A stretch of DNA of 64,000 nt from Prauserella_A sp040645195. Its GTDB lineage: Bacteria; Actinomycetota; Actinomycetes; Mycobacteriales; Pseudonocardiaceae. Below the pieces are notes generated by a model. The model did no database searches. It saw only the letters and a program-made list of their open reading frames with translations, and was not told the origin of the DNA. Of this stretch, positions 56,818-64,000 are shown piece after piece. Position 1 is the first letter of the stretch. Every line of letters begins with the position of its first letter. Made by a program: the position numbers and the translations under genes. The stretch covers positions 91,873-155,872 of the forward strand of contig NZ_JBEYXW010000016.1 of assembly GCF_040645195.1 (NCBI RefSeq), in the 5' to 3' direction.

Positions 56818-57969
56818 GTGGGGGATTCCTTGTTAGGGCAGCAGATTCCGGATCGGATCTTGGCTCTCAATCGGCTCAAGATGTGGGTTGAGGCTTCGTT
56901 GCATCGGGCTGTGGATGCGCTGGATGAGGATCGGGGGCGTGCTCCCGATGTGGCTGCCGAGTTGGCGTTGCTGCTTTCGGTGAGTGAGCAGCACGCTCGG
57001 CGGATGGTCGATCTGTCTACCACCTTGGTTCATCGGTTGCCTCGGACTTTGGCTGCTATGGAGTCTGGTGTTGTGGATTCTTATCGGGCTTCGAAGGTTG
57101 CTGCGGCGACGGCTTGGCTCAATGACCCGCAGGCTCGGGAGGTCGACTCGGCTGTCGCTCCTCGGCTTGTCGGTAAGAATCCTCATCAGGTGCGGCGGGC
57201 CGCTGCCTATTGGGCTCTGAAGGCTGATCCGGAGGGTGCTGCCCGTCGGGCGGGGCATCGTCGGGCGGAGCGGTCGGTGCAGTTGTTGCCGGGCGAGGAT
57301 GGGATGTCCACGTTGCTCGCTGATCTGCCTGCTGAGGTTGCTTCATCCGTGTATGCGCGGGTTGATCGGATGGCCCGTACCTTGCGCGGTGCCAATGAAT
57401 CGCGCACCCTCGACCAACTTCGGGCCGACGTGTTCGCTGAGCTTCTCCTGGGTTCGCCCACCACCGGTTCCGGGGTGAAGGCTGATGTGCATGTCTATGT
57501 CGATCTCACGACTCTGGCTGGGTTGAACGACGATCCCGCGCAGTTGGCGGGGTACGGTCCGATTCCGGCTGCGGTGGCACGGGAGATCGCCGAAGAACCC
57601 TCCTCGACGTGGCGGCGGATCGTCACCGATCCCCTCACCGGGGCGCCGGTGGACGTGGGACGGCGCCGCTACCGCCCACCCGCCGTGACCGACGAGTTCG
57701 TGCGAGTACGGGACCGCGAATGCCGTTTCCCGTCGTGCCACCGGCCGGCGCACTTCGGCGACAACGACCACCACACTCCGTGGAGCGACCGAGGAACTAC
57801 GGATCAGGCGAATCTGGTCAACCTCTGCCGCCGCCATCACCGACTCAAGGACCGACCCGGGTGGACCTACCGACTGCACCCGGACACGGGGGTCGTCACC
57901 GTCACGACACCGAGCGGCGGCACCTACACCAGCAGCGTTCGACCGCTGCACGAACCGCGCTCACCTTAG
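56818..57969 (+). CDS. DUF222/HNH endonuclease (13E12 family), intact copy
   Basis: The 383-residue protein has a DUF222 region over about residues 10-250 (QIPDRILALNRLKMWVEASL, LLLSVSEQHARRMVDLSTTL, DVHVYVDLTTLAGL) and an HNH nuclease at the end (CRFPSCHRPAHFGDNDHHTP, NLVNLCRRHHRLK) with the catalytic His pair and two Cys-based zinc ligands. I prefer GTG at 56818 over ATG at 56806 because it lies right after a TATGAT box. The near-identical but frameshifted inverted copy is at 9.4-10.6 kb. The role is unresolved; such genes multiply in actinobacterial genomes like mobile elements. Its stop overlaps the LysR stop by four bases. Confidence 0.88.
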   Translation: MGDSLLGQQIPDRILALNRLKMWVEASLHRAVDALDEDRGRAPDVAAELALLLSVSEQHARRMVDLSTTLVHRLPRTLAAMESGVVDSYRASKVAAATAWLNDPQAREVDSAVAPRLVGKNPHQVRRAAAYWALKADPEGAARRAGHRRAERSVQLLPGEDGMSTLLADLPAEVASSVYARVDRMARTLRGANESRTLDQLRADVFAELLLGSPTTGSGVKADVHVYVDLTTLAGLNDDPAQLAGYGPIPAAVAREIAEEPSSTWRRIVTDPLTGAPVDVGRRRYRPPAVTDEFVRVRDRECRFPSCHRPAHFGDNDHHTPWSDRGTTDQANLVNLCRRHHRLKDRPGWTYRLHPDTGVVTVTTPSGGTYTSSVRPLHEPRSP

Positions 57970-58934
57970 CCGGACCACTTTGCCGCCTGCTGCAGGATTT
58001 GCCGCAGCCAGCGGTGTGCCTCATCGTGCTCCTTCTGCTCGTGCCACCACAGCGTCTCAACGATCGGTGGCGGGTTACCCGGGCAGTCGAGCACGCGCAG
58101 ATCCGTGCGAGCGGCTAAACGGCGGGCGATCCTGTGCTGCAGGATCGCGATCCGGTCGGTGCCCGCGACCAGGTACGGCGTCGCCTGATAGCTGTCGACC
58201 CGCACGGCGACCCTGGGCCGGGTCGCCAGGCGGCCCATCAGCGGGCCCAGCGGTGAGCTCGGCGGGTAGCCGCCATCCGGATGATGCGGCACGACCCACG
58301 GCAGCCGCTCGAGGTCAGCCAGCTCGAGCCGGTCGCCCACCGGATTGTCCCGGTCGACCACACACACCCATCGGTCGCGGAACAGTTCCTGCGAACGGAT
58401 ACCGGGCGTGCGCAGGTCGGCCTTGGGAGCCGAGATCATCCCGTCCATGACCCGCAGCGTCTCCAGGACGTCGGAGGGCAACGCCTCCCGCACCACCCGG
58501 ATGTGCAGCCGAATGCTCGGTGCCGCCTCATACATCTCGCGCGAAAACCGCTCACCCAGTGCGGCCAGCACATAGTCCGGCATCAGCAAGGTGAACTCGC
58601 GCTCCGACTCCATCGGATCGAACTCCGGGCTCGTGGCGAACAACCGCTCCAAGCTCGTGCACACCGGTTCCACCTGCCCGGCGAGCTGCACCGCCAGCGG
58701 AGACAGCACATAAGACCCACGAGACCGGACCAGCAGCTGGTCGTTGAAATGCCGCCGCAACCGCGACAACGCCGCGCTCGCCGTCGGCTGGCTGACGCCG
58801 ACCCGCTCGGCCGCACGCGTCACGTTGCGTTCCCGGAGCAACTCGCGCAGAAACACCAGCAGGTTGAGGTCCAGGCTCGCCAGCGATGTCGGTCGCCGCG
58901 TCACTGTGCGCCGACCCGAACCCATGGCCTCCAT
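57966..58934 (-). CDS. LysR-family regulator, NodD-like
   Basis: This 322-residue LysR protein has LDLNLLVFLRELLRERNVTRAAERVGVSQPTASAALSRLRRHFND at about residues 20-65 (the SQPTASAALSRLR recognition helix is typical of NodD/NahR-type regulators), then an effector domain. I took the ATG at 58934; a TTG at 58961 or ATG at 58925 are possible. It lies downstream of the catabolic genes on the same strand, 23 bases after the dehalogenase-like gene, and should control the cluster; a NodD-box-like ATC-N9-GAT occurs in the divergent spacer at 62539-62553. The effector is probably an aromatic or similar substrate. Confidence 0.87.
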   Translation of the reverse strand: MEAMGSGRRTVTRRPTSLASLDLNLLVFLRELLRERNVTRAAERVGVSQPTASAALSRLRRHFNDQLLVRSRGSYVLSPLAVQLAGQVEPVCTSLERLFATSPEFDPMESEREFTLLMPDYVLAALGERFSREMYEAAPSIRLHIRVVREALPSDVLETLRVMDGMISAPKADLRTPGIRSQELFRDRWVCVVDRDNPVGDRLELADLERLPWVVPHHPDGGYPPSSPLGPLMGRLATRPRVAVRVDSYQATPYLVAGTDRIAILQHRIARRLAARTDLRVLDCPGNPPPIVETLWWHEQKEHDEAHRWLRQILQQAAKWSG

Positions 58935-58957
58935 TAGTGCCCGGACGTGATCAGCTG

Positions 58958-59836
58958 TCAAGAACGCGCCCGCCCGGTCGACAGGAATGCGCGCAGCTCA
59001 CGCACCGTCGCCGCCGGGCTCTCCTCGGCGAGATAGTGCCCGCAGTCGAGACTGCTGCCCACGGCCTCCGGCGCCCACCGGCGCCACATCTCCAGCACAT
59101 CCGGGGTCCGGCCGAGTGGGCCTGCGTTGCCCCACAGGACCAGCGTGGGACAGCCGATCCGCCGCCGGCCGCGGTCGGCCTCGTCGTCGGCGCGATCCAC
59201 GGTGGCGCCCGCCCGGTAGTCCTGGCACATGGCGTGGATGACCGAGGGCCGGTGGAACGCCGCGCGGTAGGCGGCACGCGCCTCCTCGGCGAAGACGCCG
59301 TCGGTGCCACGCAGGAAGAACGCGTCCGGATCGGCGGCGATCAGCCGTTCCGGCAGCGTGCCGTCCTGGGCGAGGAAAAACCAGTGCCAGGCCGAACGGG
59401 CGAAGGTGGCGTCGACGCGGGCGAAGACGTCGCCGGTGGGCAGGATGTCCAGCACGCCGAGCGCCGTCACCGCGTCTGGATGGTCCAGCGCGAGCCGGTA
59501 GGCGCACCGGGCTCCCCGGTCGTGCCCCACGACGGCGAACCGGTCGAACCCCAGCGCCGCCATGACCGCCACCTGGTCGACGGCCATGCACCGCTTGCTG
59601 AACGTCACCGGATTGTCCGCCGTCCCCGGCGGCGGAGTGCTGTCGCCGTACCCGCGCAGGTCGGCGGTGACCACCGTGCGCTCCCGAGCCAGCTCGGGCG
59701 CAACACGGTGCCACATCGCCGACGTCTGCGGGTAGCCGTGCAGCAACAACACCGGCGGCCCGCTGCCGCCGGTGCGCACCCGGATGCGCGCCCCGGACGG
59801 CGTTGTCACATCCCGCTCGGCGAAGCCCTCGAACAT
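58958..59836 (-). CDS. Haloacetate-dehalogenase-like alpha/beta hydrolase
   Basis: This 292-residue hydrolase has an Asp nucleophile. Residues that match the fluoroacetate dehalogenase signature are Asp106-Arg107 and Arg110 in VVGHDRGAR, Asp130 in VLDILPT, the halide-site His151-Trp152 in AWHWFFLAQ, Tyr207 in CQDYRAG and His267 in CGHYLAEE, with oxyanion HGYPQ near 33. All catalytic positions are present. It overlaps the amidohydrolase gene (TGATG at 59836). The neighbours are amidohydrolases and a Rieske protein, so the true substrate may be an ester or haloacid released during degradation of a larger compound. Confidence 0.85.
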   Translation of the reverse strand: MFEGFAERDVTTPSGARIRVRTGGSGPPVLLLHGYPQTSAMWHRVAPELARERTVVTADLRGYGDSTPPPGTADNPVTFSKRCMAVDQVAVMAALGFDRFAVVGHDRGARCAYRLALDHPDAVTALGVLDILPTGDVFARVDATFARSAWHWFFLAQDGTLPERLIAADPDAFFLRGTDGVFAEEARAAYRAAFHRPSVIHAMCQDYRAGATVDRADDEADRGRRRIGCPTLVLWGNAGPLGRTPDVLEMWRRWAPEAVGSSLDCGHYLAEESPAATVRELRAFLSTGRARS

Positions 59837-60906
59837 CAGCCGAGCCGATACCACTCGACGGCGTTGCCGGCGAGTACCGCGTTCGTCTCGGCGGCGGTCA
59901 GGGCGGCGAGGAGCCGGTCCTGCCCCCGGCCATGGTCGTGCGGATGGTCGCTCGCGTACATGAGCATGGCCTCGGCGTCGACCAGGTCCAGCACCTGCCG
60001 CGCCTGTTCCGGATCGCGCGGCAGGTGGGCGGGCGCCGTCGTCAACCGCATGTGCTGCCGCACGATCTCCGACGGTTTGTCGTCGAGCCACGGCACCTCG
60101 CGCCAGACCCCCTTCCAGTCCTTGTCGAACCGCCACAGCAACGTGGGCAGCCAGGAGAACCCGCATTCCAGCAGTGCCACCCGCAGGCCGGGAAGCTCGG
60201 CGAACACGCCTTCGGTGACCAGGCTGGTCAGCTGCGCCTGCGCGATCATCTGCGAGTTGGCCAGATAGTCCTCGAGGTAGGTGTGCGTGATCCCGGTCGG
60301 GGTGGCGGCGTTGCCGGTCCGGCCCCACGCGTGCAGGCCGACGACGAGACCGTGCTCGGCCGCGGCCCGCAGCAGCGCCCGGTGCCGCCTGTTGCCCCAC
60401 GGCGCATCCGTGCGCACCGGCAGCAGCACCTGGACGATCCCGGGATGATCGCCGATCCGCTCGATCTCGGCGACCGCGGCGTCGGTGTCCAGCGTCGTCA
60501 CCACCATGCTGGCCCGCAGGCGATCGTCCGCGGACAGCCATTCCGCGATCAGCCAGTCGTTCACCGCCCGGGTGAGCGCGGCCTCGTAGTACGGGTTGCG
60601 GTTGGCAGAGAAGGAGGTGGTGCACGTGAGCACAGCCGCGCGCAGTGCGTGCCGATCCAGCACCTGCGCACGGATATCGGCCACAGCCCGCGCCGGGAAC
60701 AGACCCGCCGCCCTGGCCTCCGGTGTGGCGCTCGTCGGCGCCTGCGGGGGATACGCCCCTGCCTGCGCGGTGGAGATCGACAGACCGCTCTCCACGACGT
60801 AGTTGCGCCAGTAGGGTTCGAGGTAGGGCTTCAGCTCCGCGAGCGAACCGGGTGCACAGTGGACCTCGGTGTCGACCGTCCCGGTGGCGATGGCGGCGGT
60901 CGTCAT
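59836..60906 (-). CDS. Amidohydrolase-2 family protein, first of two
   Basis: This 356-residue TIM barrel belongs to the amidohydrolase-2 superfamily (ACMSD and resorcylate-decarboxylase relatives). The N-terminal metal motif is DTEVH rather than HxH; other landmarks are VVGLHAWG near residue 175 with a metal-type His and MYASDHPHDHG near 325 with a conserved Asp. It overlaps both neighbours, and shares its fold with the next gene, so the two may form one enzyme or act in series. Hydrolysis or decarboxylation of an aromatic or heterocyclic acid is likely. Confidence 0.85.
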   Translation of the reverse strand: MTTAAIATGTVDTEVHCAPGSLAELKPYLEPYWRNYVVESGLSISTAQAGAYPPQAPTSATPEARAAGLFPARAVADIRAQVLDRHALRAAVLTCTTSFSANRNPYYEAALTRAVNDWLIAEWLSADDRLRASMVVTTLDTDAAVAEIERIGDHPGIVQVLLPVRTDAPWGNRRHRALLRAAAEHGLVVGLHAWGRTGNAATPTGITHTYLEDYLANSQMIAQAQLTSLVTEGVFAELPGLRVALLECGFSWLPTLLWRFDKDWKGVWREVPWLDDKPSEIVRQHMRLTTAPAHLPRDPEQARQVLDLVDAEAMLMYASDHPHDHGRGQDRLLAALTAAETNAVLAGNAVEWYRLG

Positions 60907-62018
60907 CGCGTCACCTCCGTGGCCCGCTGCGGGAGGTCGTAGAGCCGGCAGGCGTTGGCGCCCATGATCCCGTCGCGTAACGCCGCCGGGAACAGCCGCG
61001 GCGCATGCCGCGGGGAGTCGAAGTCCCAGTGCGGGTAGTCGGAGGCGAACATGATCCGCTCGCCCATCCCGATGTGCCCCAGTATGACCTCCAGATCCGC
61101 CGGGTTATCCGGCTCCTCGATGGGCTGAGTCGTGAACCAGAAGTGCTCACGGATGTACTCGGACGGTGGCTTGCGCAGGTGCGGCACGTCGAGCCGGAGC
61201 TGCTCCCACGCGTCGTCGAGCGCCCACATCAGTGGTGCCGCCCAGGCGATCCCGCCCTCGATGCAGATAACCTGCAGGTCCGGGTACTGGTCGAAGACGC
61301 CCTCGCACAGCATGCTGACGACGAGCGACGCCATCGTGTTGCCGTTCCACACGTGTTCTTCGAGGTAGAACGACGGCCAGCCTGCGCCACGATGCAGTTC
61401 CAGGCCCCCGGTGTGCGCGGCGATCGGCAACCCGGCCTCGGCGGCGGCGGCGTAGATCGGCCAGTACCGCCTGCGACCGAAGCCGAGCTCACCACCCGTG
61501 GACAGCAGCACCTGGACGAAACGCGGATCGCCCGCGCGCCGCAGGATCTCCTCGGCCGCCAGGTCGGGTGACTCGACCGGGATCGCGATCGAGCTGCGCA
61601 GCCTCGGCTCGGGGTCGAGCAGCGCGTCCTGTTGCCAGTCGTTGAGTGCGCGGCACAATGCCGCGGCGTACTCCGGCTCCTCGACACCCCAGCTGTGCCC
61701 CTGCAGGGGGATGAGGATGCCGTGGTCGACGTCGAACTCGTCGAGCAACTGGCTCCGGATCAGCCCCAGATCGCTGCCGGGCGGTCCCGCCTCCGGCCAG
61801 GAGTCGAGGCGGAACCCCGCGTTGCGGACCCGCGGGTAGATTTCCGGCGGTCCCGGCACCCTGCTGCCGAACATGTCCCATCGCGCCTGGTGCGCCGCCG
61901 ACAACCGCGAGCGGATCTCGGCGGCCGGAGCGGCCGGATGGATGTCCGTGTCGACGATCGTGTAGCCGGGCTTGCCCGGCGCCCTGCCGGGTGCCTCAGC
62001 GACTGCTGGGCTGCTCAC
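60903..62018 (-). CDS. Amidohydrolase-2 family protein, second of two
   Basis: This 371-residue protein of the same family as the gene downstream has IVDTDIHPAAP near residue 21 for the first metal ligands, LPIAAHTGGLELHRG near 190, CIEGGIAWAAPLMWALD, and MFASDYPHWDFDSP near 325 with the catalytic Asp. GTG start at 62018. It overlaps the Rieske gene by 23 bases and the first amidohydrolase gene by four. Paired paralogues in an operon with a Rieske protein are seen in several uncharacterised actinobacterial catabolic clusters. Confidence 0.85.
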   Translation of the reverse strand: MSSPAVAEAPGRAPGKPGYTIVDTDIHPAAPAAEIRSRLSAAHQARWDMFGSRVPGPPEIYPRVRNAGFRLDSWPEAGPPGSDLGLIRSQLLDEFDVDHGILIPLQGHSWGVEEPEYAAALCRALNDWQQDALLDPEPRLRSSIAIPVESPDLAAEEILRRAGDPRFVQVLLSTGGELGFGRRRYWPIYAAAAEAGLPIAAHTGGLELHRGAGWPSFYLEEHVWNGNTMASLVVSMLCEGVFDQYPDLQVICIEGGIAWAAPLMWALDDAWEQLRLDVPHLRKPPSEYIREHFWFTTQPIEEPDNPADLEVILGHIGMGERIMFASDYPHWDFDSPRHAPRLFPAALRDGIMGANACRLYDLPQRATEVTR

Positions 62019-62478
62019 GTTGCCCTCCCGTTGTCCCGCGGCGCGCGCCGCCGCTGGTATCCACTACTACGTAGGCATCCTCGACGTGTACCGGGAACGT
62101 CTCGGCGACGTAGGGACCGGGTATGCGCCCGCCCTTCGGTTCGCCGGTGCCGACCTCCACCGACACGTCGTAGGTGCGGGCCGGGGGCTCGTCCGGCCCG
62201 AGGAACGACTGGCCGGTCGCGAGGTCGTATTCCCAGCCGTGCCAAGGGCAGGCGACCAGGGCCTCTTCCTCGTCCAGCACGAACTCGCCCGGCCTGCTGG
62301 ACTGGATCCACGGCTGCGTCGCACCAAGGCAGAGCGGACCGCCCTGGTGCGGACAGTAGTTGTTCAGCGCGTAGAAGTTGTCGCCGACCCGGAACACACC
62401 AATCGAGCGCCGGCCCGCCTGGACGATCCTGCGTTCCCCCGGCGGGAACTCGTCGAGCCGCGAAACCACGATCCTCAT
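61996..62478 (-). CDS. Rieske [2Fe-2S] ferredoxin-type protein
   Basis: This 160-residue Rieske protein has both cluster motifs intact: CPHQGG (Cys about 42, His 44) and CPWHGWEYD (Cys about 77, His 80), each CxH type. The final 30 residues are a polar tail. There is no oxygenase domain, so it acts as an electron carrier or small subunit. It is the first gene of the minus-strand catabolic operon and overlaps the next by 23 bases; its oxygenase partner is not in the window unless it works with the amidohydrolases in an unknown way. Confidence 0.87.
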   Translation of the reverse strand: MRIVVSRLDEFPPGERRIVQAGRRSIGVFRVGDNFYALNNYCPHQGGPLCLGATQPWIQSSRPGEFVLDEEEALVACPWHGWEYDLATGQSFLGPDEPPARTYDVSVEVGTGEPKGGRIPGPYVAETFPVHVEDAYVVVDTSGGARRGTTGGQREQPSSR

Positions 62479-62787
62479 GTTCGAGGACAGTAGAGATCCA
62501 CCCCGGCCGCCAGGAAAGAGAAAGTTTCGATGCCCCGCATCGACGGTGTCGATACCGGCGAACCGGCCTGCCCGTCGCGCACGTGTGGACGGTCACGGGT
62601 ACATGCCTGTTCAGCCAAGGAAAACCCGCGCCGGTGACCATCCGTTGTTCACTGCCGATCAGAGCAAGCGCGAGGCACGTGGCGGCCTGGGGAGATCGAT
62701 CCGAAACTTGACGCGGGCCGACGGCTCGGGTCAACTTCCTTCCCAGCCGGTCACAGGGTGGTGTCCGGAGAAACGAGGAGACAGATC
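62479..62787. other. Divergent spacer between catabolic operon and importer
   Basis: The spacer is 309 bases without a gene. It holds the overlapping inverted repeats at 62527-62553 near the Rieske end and must carry promoters for both directions. I see no convincing -10/-35 pair by eye, and no RNA gene. Confidence 0.6.
62527..62553. promoter_or_regulatory. NodD-box-like / LysR operator candidate
   Basis: TCGATGC-CCC-GCATCGA (62527-62543, perfect 7-bp arms) overlaps ATCGAC-GGT-GTCGAT (62539-62553), which fits the ATC-N9-GAT core of NodD-type boxes. It lies 49 bases upstream of the Rieske start, between divergent arms, with a NodD-like LysR gene at the other end of the cluster. Confidence 0.6.
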
Positions 62788-63861
62788 GTGCCTACTCATT
62801 CGCTGATTCCGTCCTCGCTGTCCAGAAGGACCTTTCTCAAACGCTCCGCACTGGCCACGGCCGCCGCGGCGGCCGGTCCCGCGCTTCTCACGGCGTGCGG
62901 CTCCAGCCCGGCCGACGGTGGCAACGGCGGCGAGGCGATGACGTTCCTCAGCATCCTGCCCCTGGAAACCCTGTCCATGGCACCGGAGTTGCTCGCGGTG
63001 GCCGGTGGTCATTTCGCCAAGCACGGCCTGGATGTCACGCTCCAGGCGGTGAAGGGCTCGCCGCAGGCCATGCAGACGCTGCTCGCCGGGGTCGGGCCGG
63101 TGACCAGGCTGGGCCAGATCGACGTGATGGCCGCGGTGGCGGAGGCAAAGCAGCCGCTGGTGAACATCGGTACGCTCAGCCGGGGTTCGACCGTGCGCGT
63201 CGTGTACAGCAAGCAGGATCCGTTGGAGAAGCCGGAGGACTTCGTCGGCAAGACGATCGGTGTGCCGTCGGAGGGCGGTACGAGCAGCAAGGTCGTCTCG
63301 CTTGTGCTGGCCAACGCCGGTCTCGACCCCGAAACGGTACCCCGCCAGGTCACCGGCCTCACGCCAGGCACGTTCAACCTGGTGCAGCAGGGCCGCATCG
63401 CCGGTTATGTCGTCAGCATCGACACGGCGACCATCGTCATGTCGCAGCACGACGACGCGGGGGTCTTCGACCCCAGCACGGTCGTGAAGTCCGACTCGCA
63501 GGTCTATGTGTCTACTGAGGACACGATTCAGAATAGCCCGGACGCGCTCAAGGCCTTCATGGCCGGGATCCGCGATGCGCTGGCCGAGTTCGTGGCCGAC
63601 TCGAACTTCGACAAGACGATCGCCGCGCTGCGTAAGGAGTATTCCTTCGCGACGTTGGACGACGACACGATCGCCAGGCAGAGCCTCACGATGAGCCGTG
63701 AGTTGTGGACTGGTGGCGATGCGTCGAAGCCGTTGCTGGTCACCGACGAAGCCGCCTGGGCCGCCGGATACGGGGAACTGGTCGCGGCCGGACAGGCGAA
63801 GCCCGGGGGAGACCCGGCTTCCTGGTTCGACAACAGCCTGCTGCCCGAGCCCAAAGCTTGA
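62788..63861 (+). CDS. NMT1/SsuA-type ABC substrate-binding Tat lipoprotein
   Basis: This 357-residue binding protein has a combined Tat and lipoprotein signal: LSRRTFLKRSALATAAAAAG, then LLTAC with Cys near residue 38. The mature part is the NMT1/THI5-like fold (LAVAGGHFAKHGLDVTLQAVKGSPQAM, IGVPSEGGTSSKVVSLVLANAGLDP). GTG start at 62788 with GAGGAG 7 bases upstream. It is divergent from the Rieske-amidohydrolase operon and precedes an ABC ATPase gene by 14 bases, so it should import the compound that the cluster degrades. Confidence 0.87.
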   Translation: MPTHSLIPSSLSRRTFLKRSALATAAAAAGPALLTACGSSPADGGNGGEAMTFLSILPLETLSMAPELLAVAGGHFAKHGLDVTLQAVKGSPQAMQTLLAGVGPVTRLGQIDVMAAVAEAKQPLVNIGTLSRGSTVRVVYSKQDPLEKPEDFVGKTIGVPSEGGTSSKVVSLVLANAGLDPETVPRQVTGLTPGTFNLVQQGRIAGYVVSIDTATIVMSQHDDAGVFDPSTVVKSDSQVYVSTEDTIQNSPDALKAFMAGIRDALAEFVADSNFDKTIAALRKEYSFATLDDDTIARQSLTMSRELWTGGDASKPLLVTDEAAWAAGYGELVAAGQAKPGGDPASWFDNSLLPEPKA

Positions 63862-63875
63862 GCCCGAGGAGTCGC

Positions 63876-64000
63876 ATGTCCAGCCACCACGAGGTTGAAA
63901 CCCTGGATCCGTCTGTTGTTTCTTCTGTGCCGGTCAAGTTGGAGTTGATTGGTGTGGGGAAGGAGTTTGTTACGAAGCGGGCGACGACGCGGGCGTTGCA
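63876..64000 (+). CDS. ABC transporter ATPase, N-terminus only (cut by window edge)
   Basis: From the ATG at 63876 (GAGGAG 4 bases upstream) 41 residues are visible, ending LELIGVGKEFVTKRATTRAL, the usual opening of an importer ATPase just before its Walker A region. The polar head of about 20 residues (DPSVVSSVPV) is longer than usual. It follows the binding protein gene by 14 bases. The DNA here is richer in A and T than its neighbours. Confidence 0.75.
   Translation, partial: MSSHHEVETLDPSVVSSVPVKLELIGVGKEFVTKRATTRAL

Overview
The window is about 70% GC, with tightly packed genes, many ATGA/GTGA overlaps, and GTG or TTG starts. Tandem LuxR/MalT-type regulators, DUF6292 and DUF7144 families, a 13E12-type HNH family and leaderless promoters all point to an actinomycete, most likely a Pseudonocardiaceae member (Amycolatopsis/Prauserella-like). 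That placement is inferred from gene content, not from a marker gene. No rRNA, tRNA, CRISPR array or phage module was seen.

1-5.2 kb: a two-component system (response regulator plus a histidine kinase cut by the window edge) lies divergent to a GT2-GtrA glycosyltransferase and a GT39-type membrane glycosyltransferase. 5.3-9.3 kb (minus): a sulfonate-type ABC importer operon ending in a flavin monooxygenase, probably for sulfur scavenging. 9.4-10.6 kb: a frameshifted DUF222/HNH gene whose inverted homologue lies at 56.8 kb. 10.8-12.7 kb: DinB, LapA-like, potassium channel and SHOCT-type proteins. 13-18.3 kb: two paralogous large LuxR ATPase regulators, then three small or membrane genes. 20.4-25.1 kb: an NTF2-like protein, a methyltransferase fused to DUF1684, an XRE-cupin regulator, a thioredoxin-reductase-like flavoprotein and a DUF899 protein. 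Shared GCAAACCGC sites suggest that the XRE protein controls both sides. 25.1-29.8 kb: lipoprotein, lipid kinase, DUF7144 pair, SRPBCC protein and DUF6292 pair.

29.9-32.45 kb is a gene graveyard: truncated pieces of an MpaB-type oxygenase, an MmyB-type regulator (body and tail separated and out of order), two short-chain dehydrogenases, a Tat-secreted protein and the start of a third DUF6292 gene, interrupted only by one intact methyltransferase. 32.4-37.5 kb: LysR regulator with a divergent secreted hydrolase that lacks the usual serine, an excalibur protein, a DUF202 pair and a Tat-exported dehydrogenase behind a perfect 20-bp palindrome. 37.6-42.2 kb: kdpFABC with an extra 27-residue gene in front and no kdpDE. 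42.3-44.3 kb: a GntR(YtrA)-ABC operon with its operator.

44.5-54.9 kb is one long operon behind a well-formed promoter with two LacI-type half-sites. It holds a complete LivKHMGF-type ABC transporter followed by Gfo/Idh dehydrogenase, DUF993 aldolase-like protein, sugar isomerase/epimerase and a secreted sugar dehydrogenase with a LamG domain, and ends at a strong terminator. It reads as a pathway importing and oxidising a carbohydrate or cyclitol through an amino-acid-type transporter. 55-58 kb: MarR, cupin, DUF1801 and the intact DUF222/HNH gene. 58-64 kb: a catabolic cluster (LysR, haloacetate-dehalogenase-like hydrolase, two amidohydrolases, Rieske protein) divergent from a Tat-lipoprotein NMT1-type ABC importer that runs off the window. 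A NodD-box-like site lies between the two arms.
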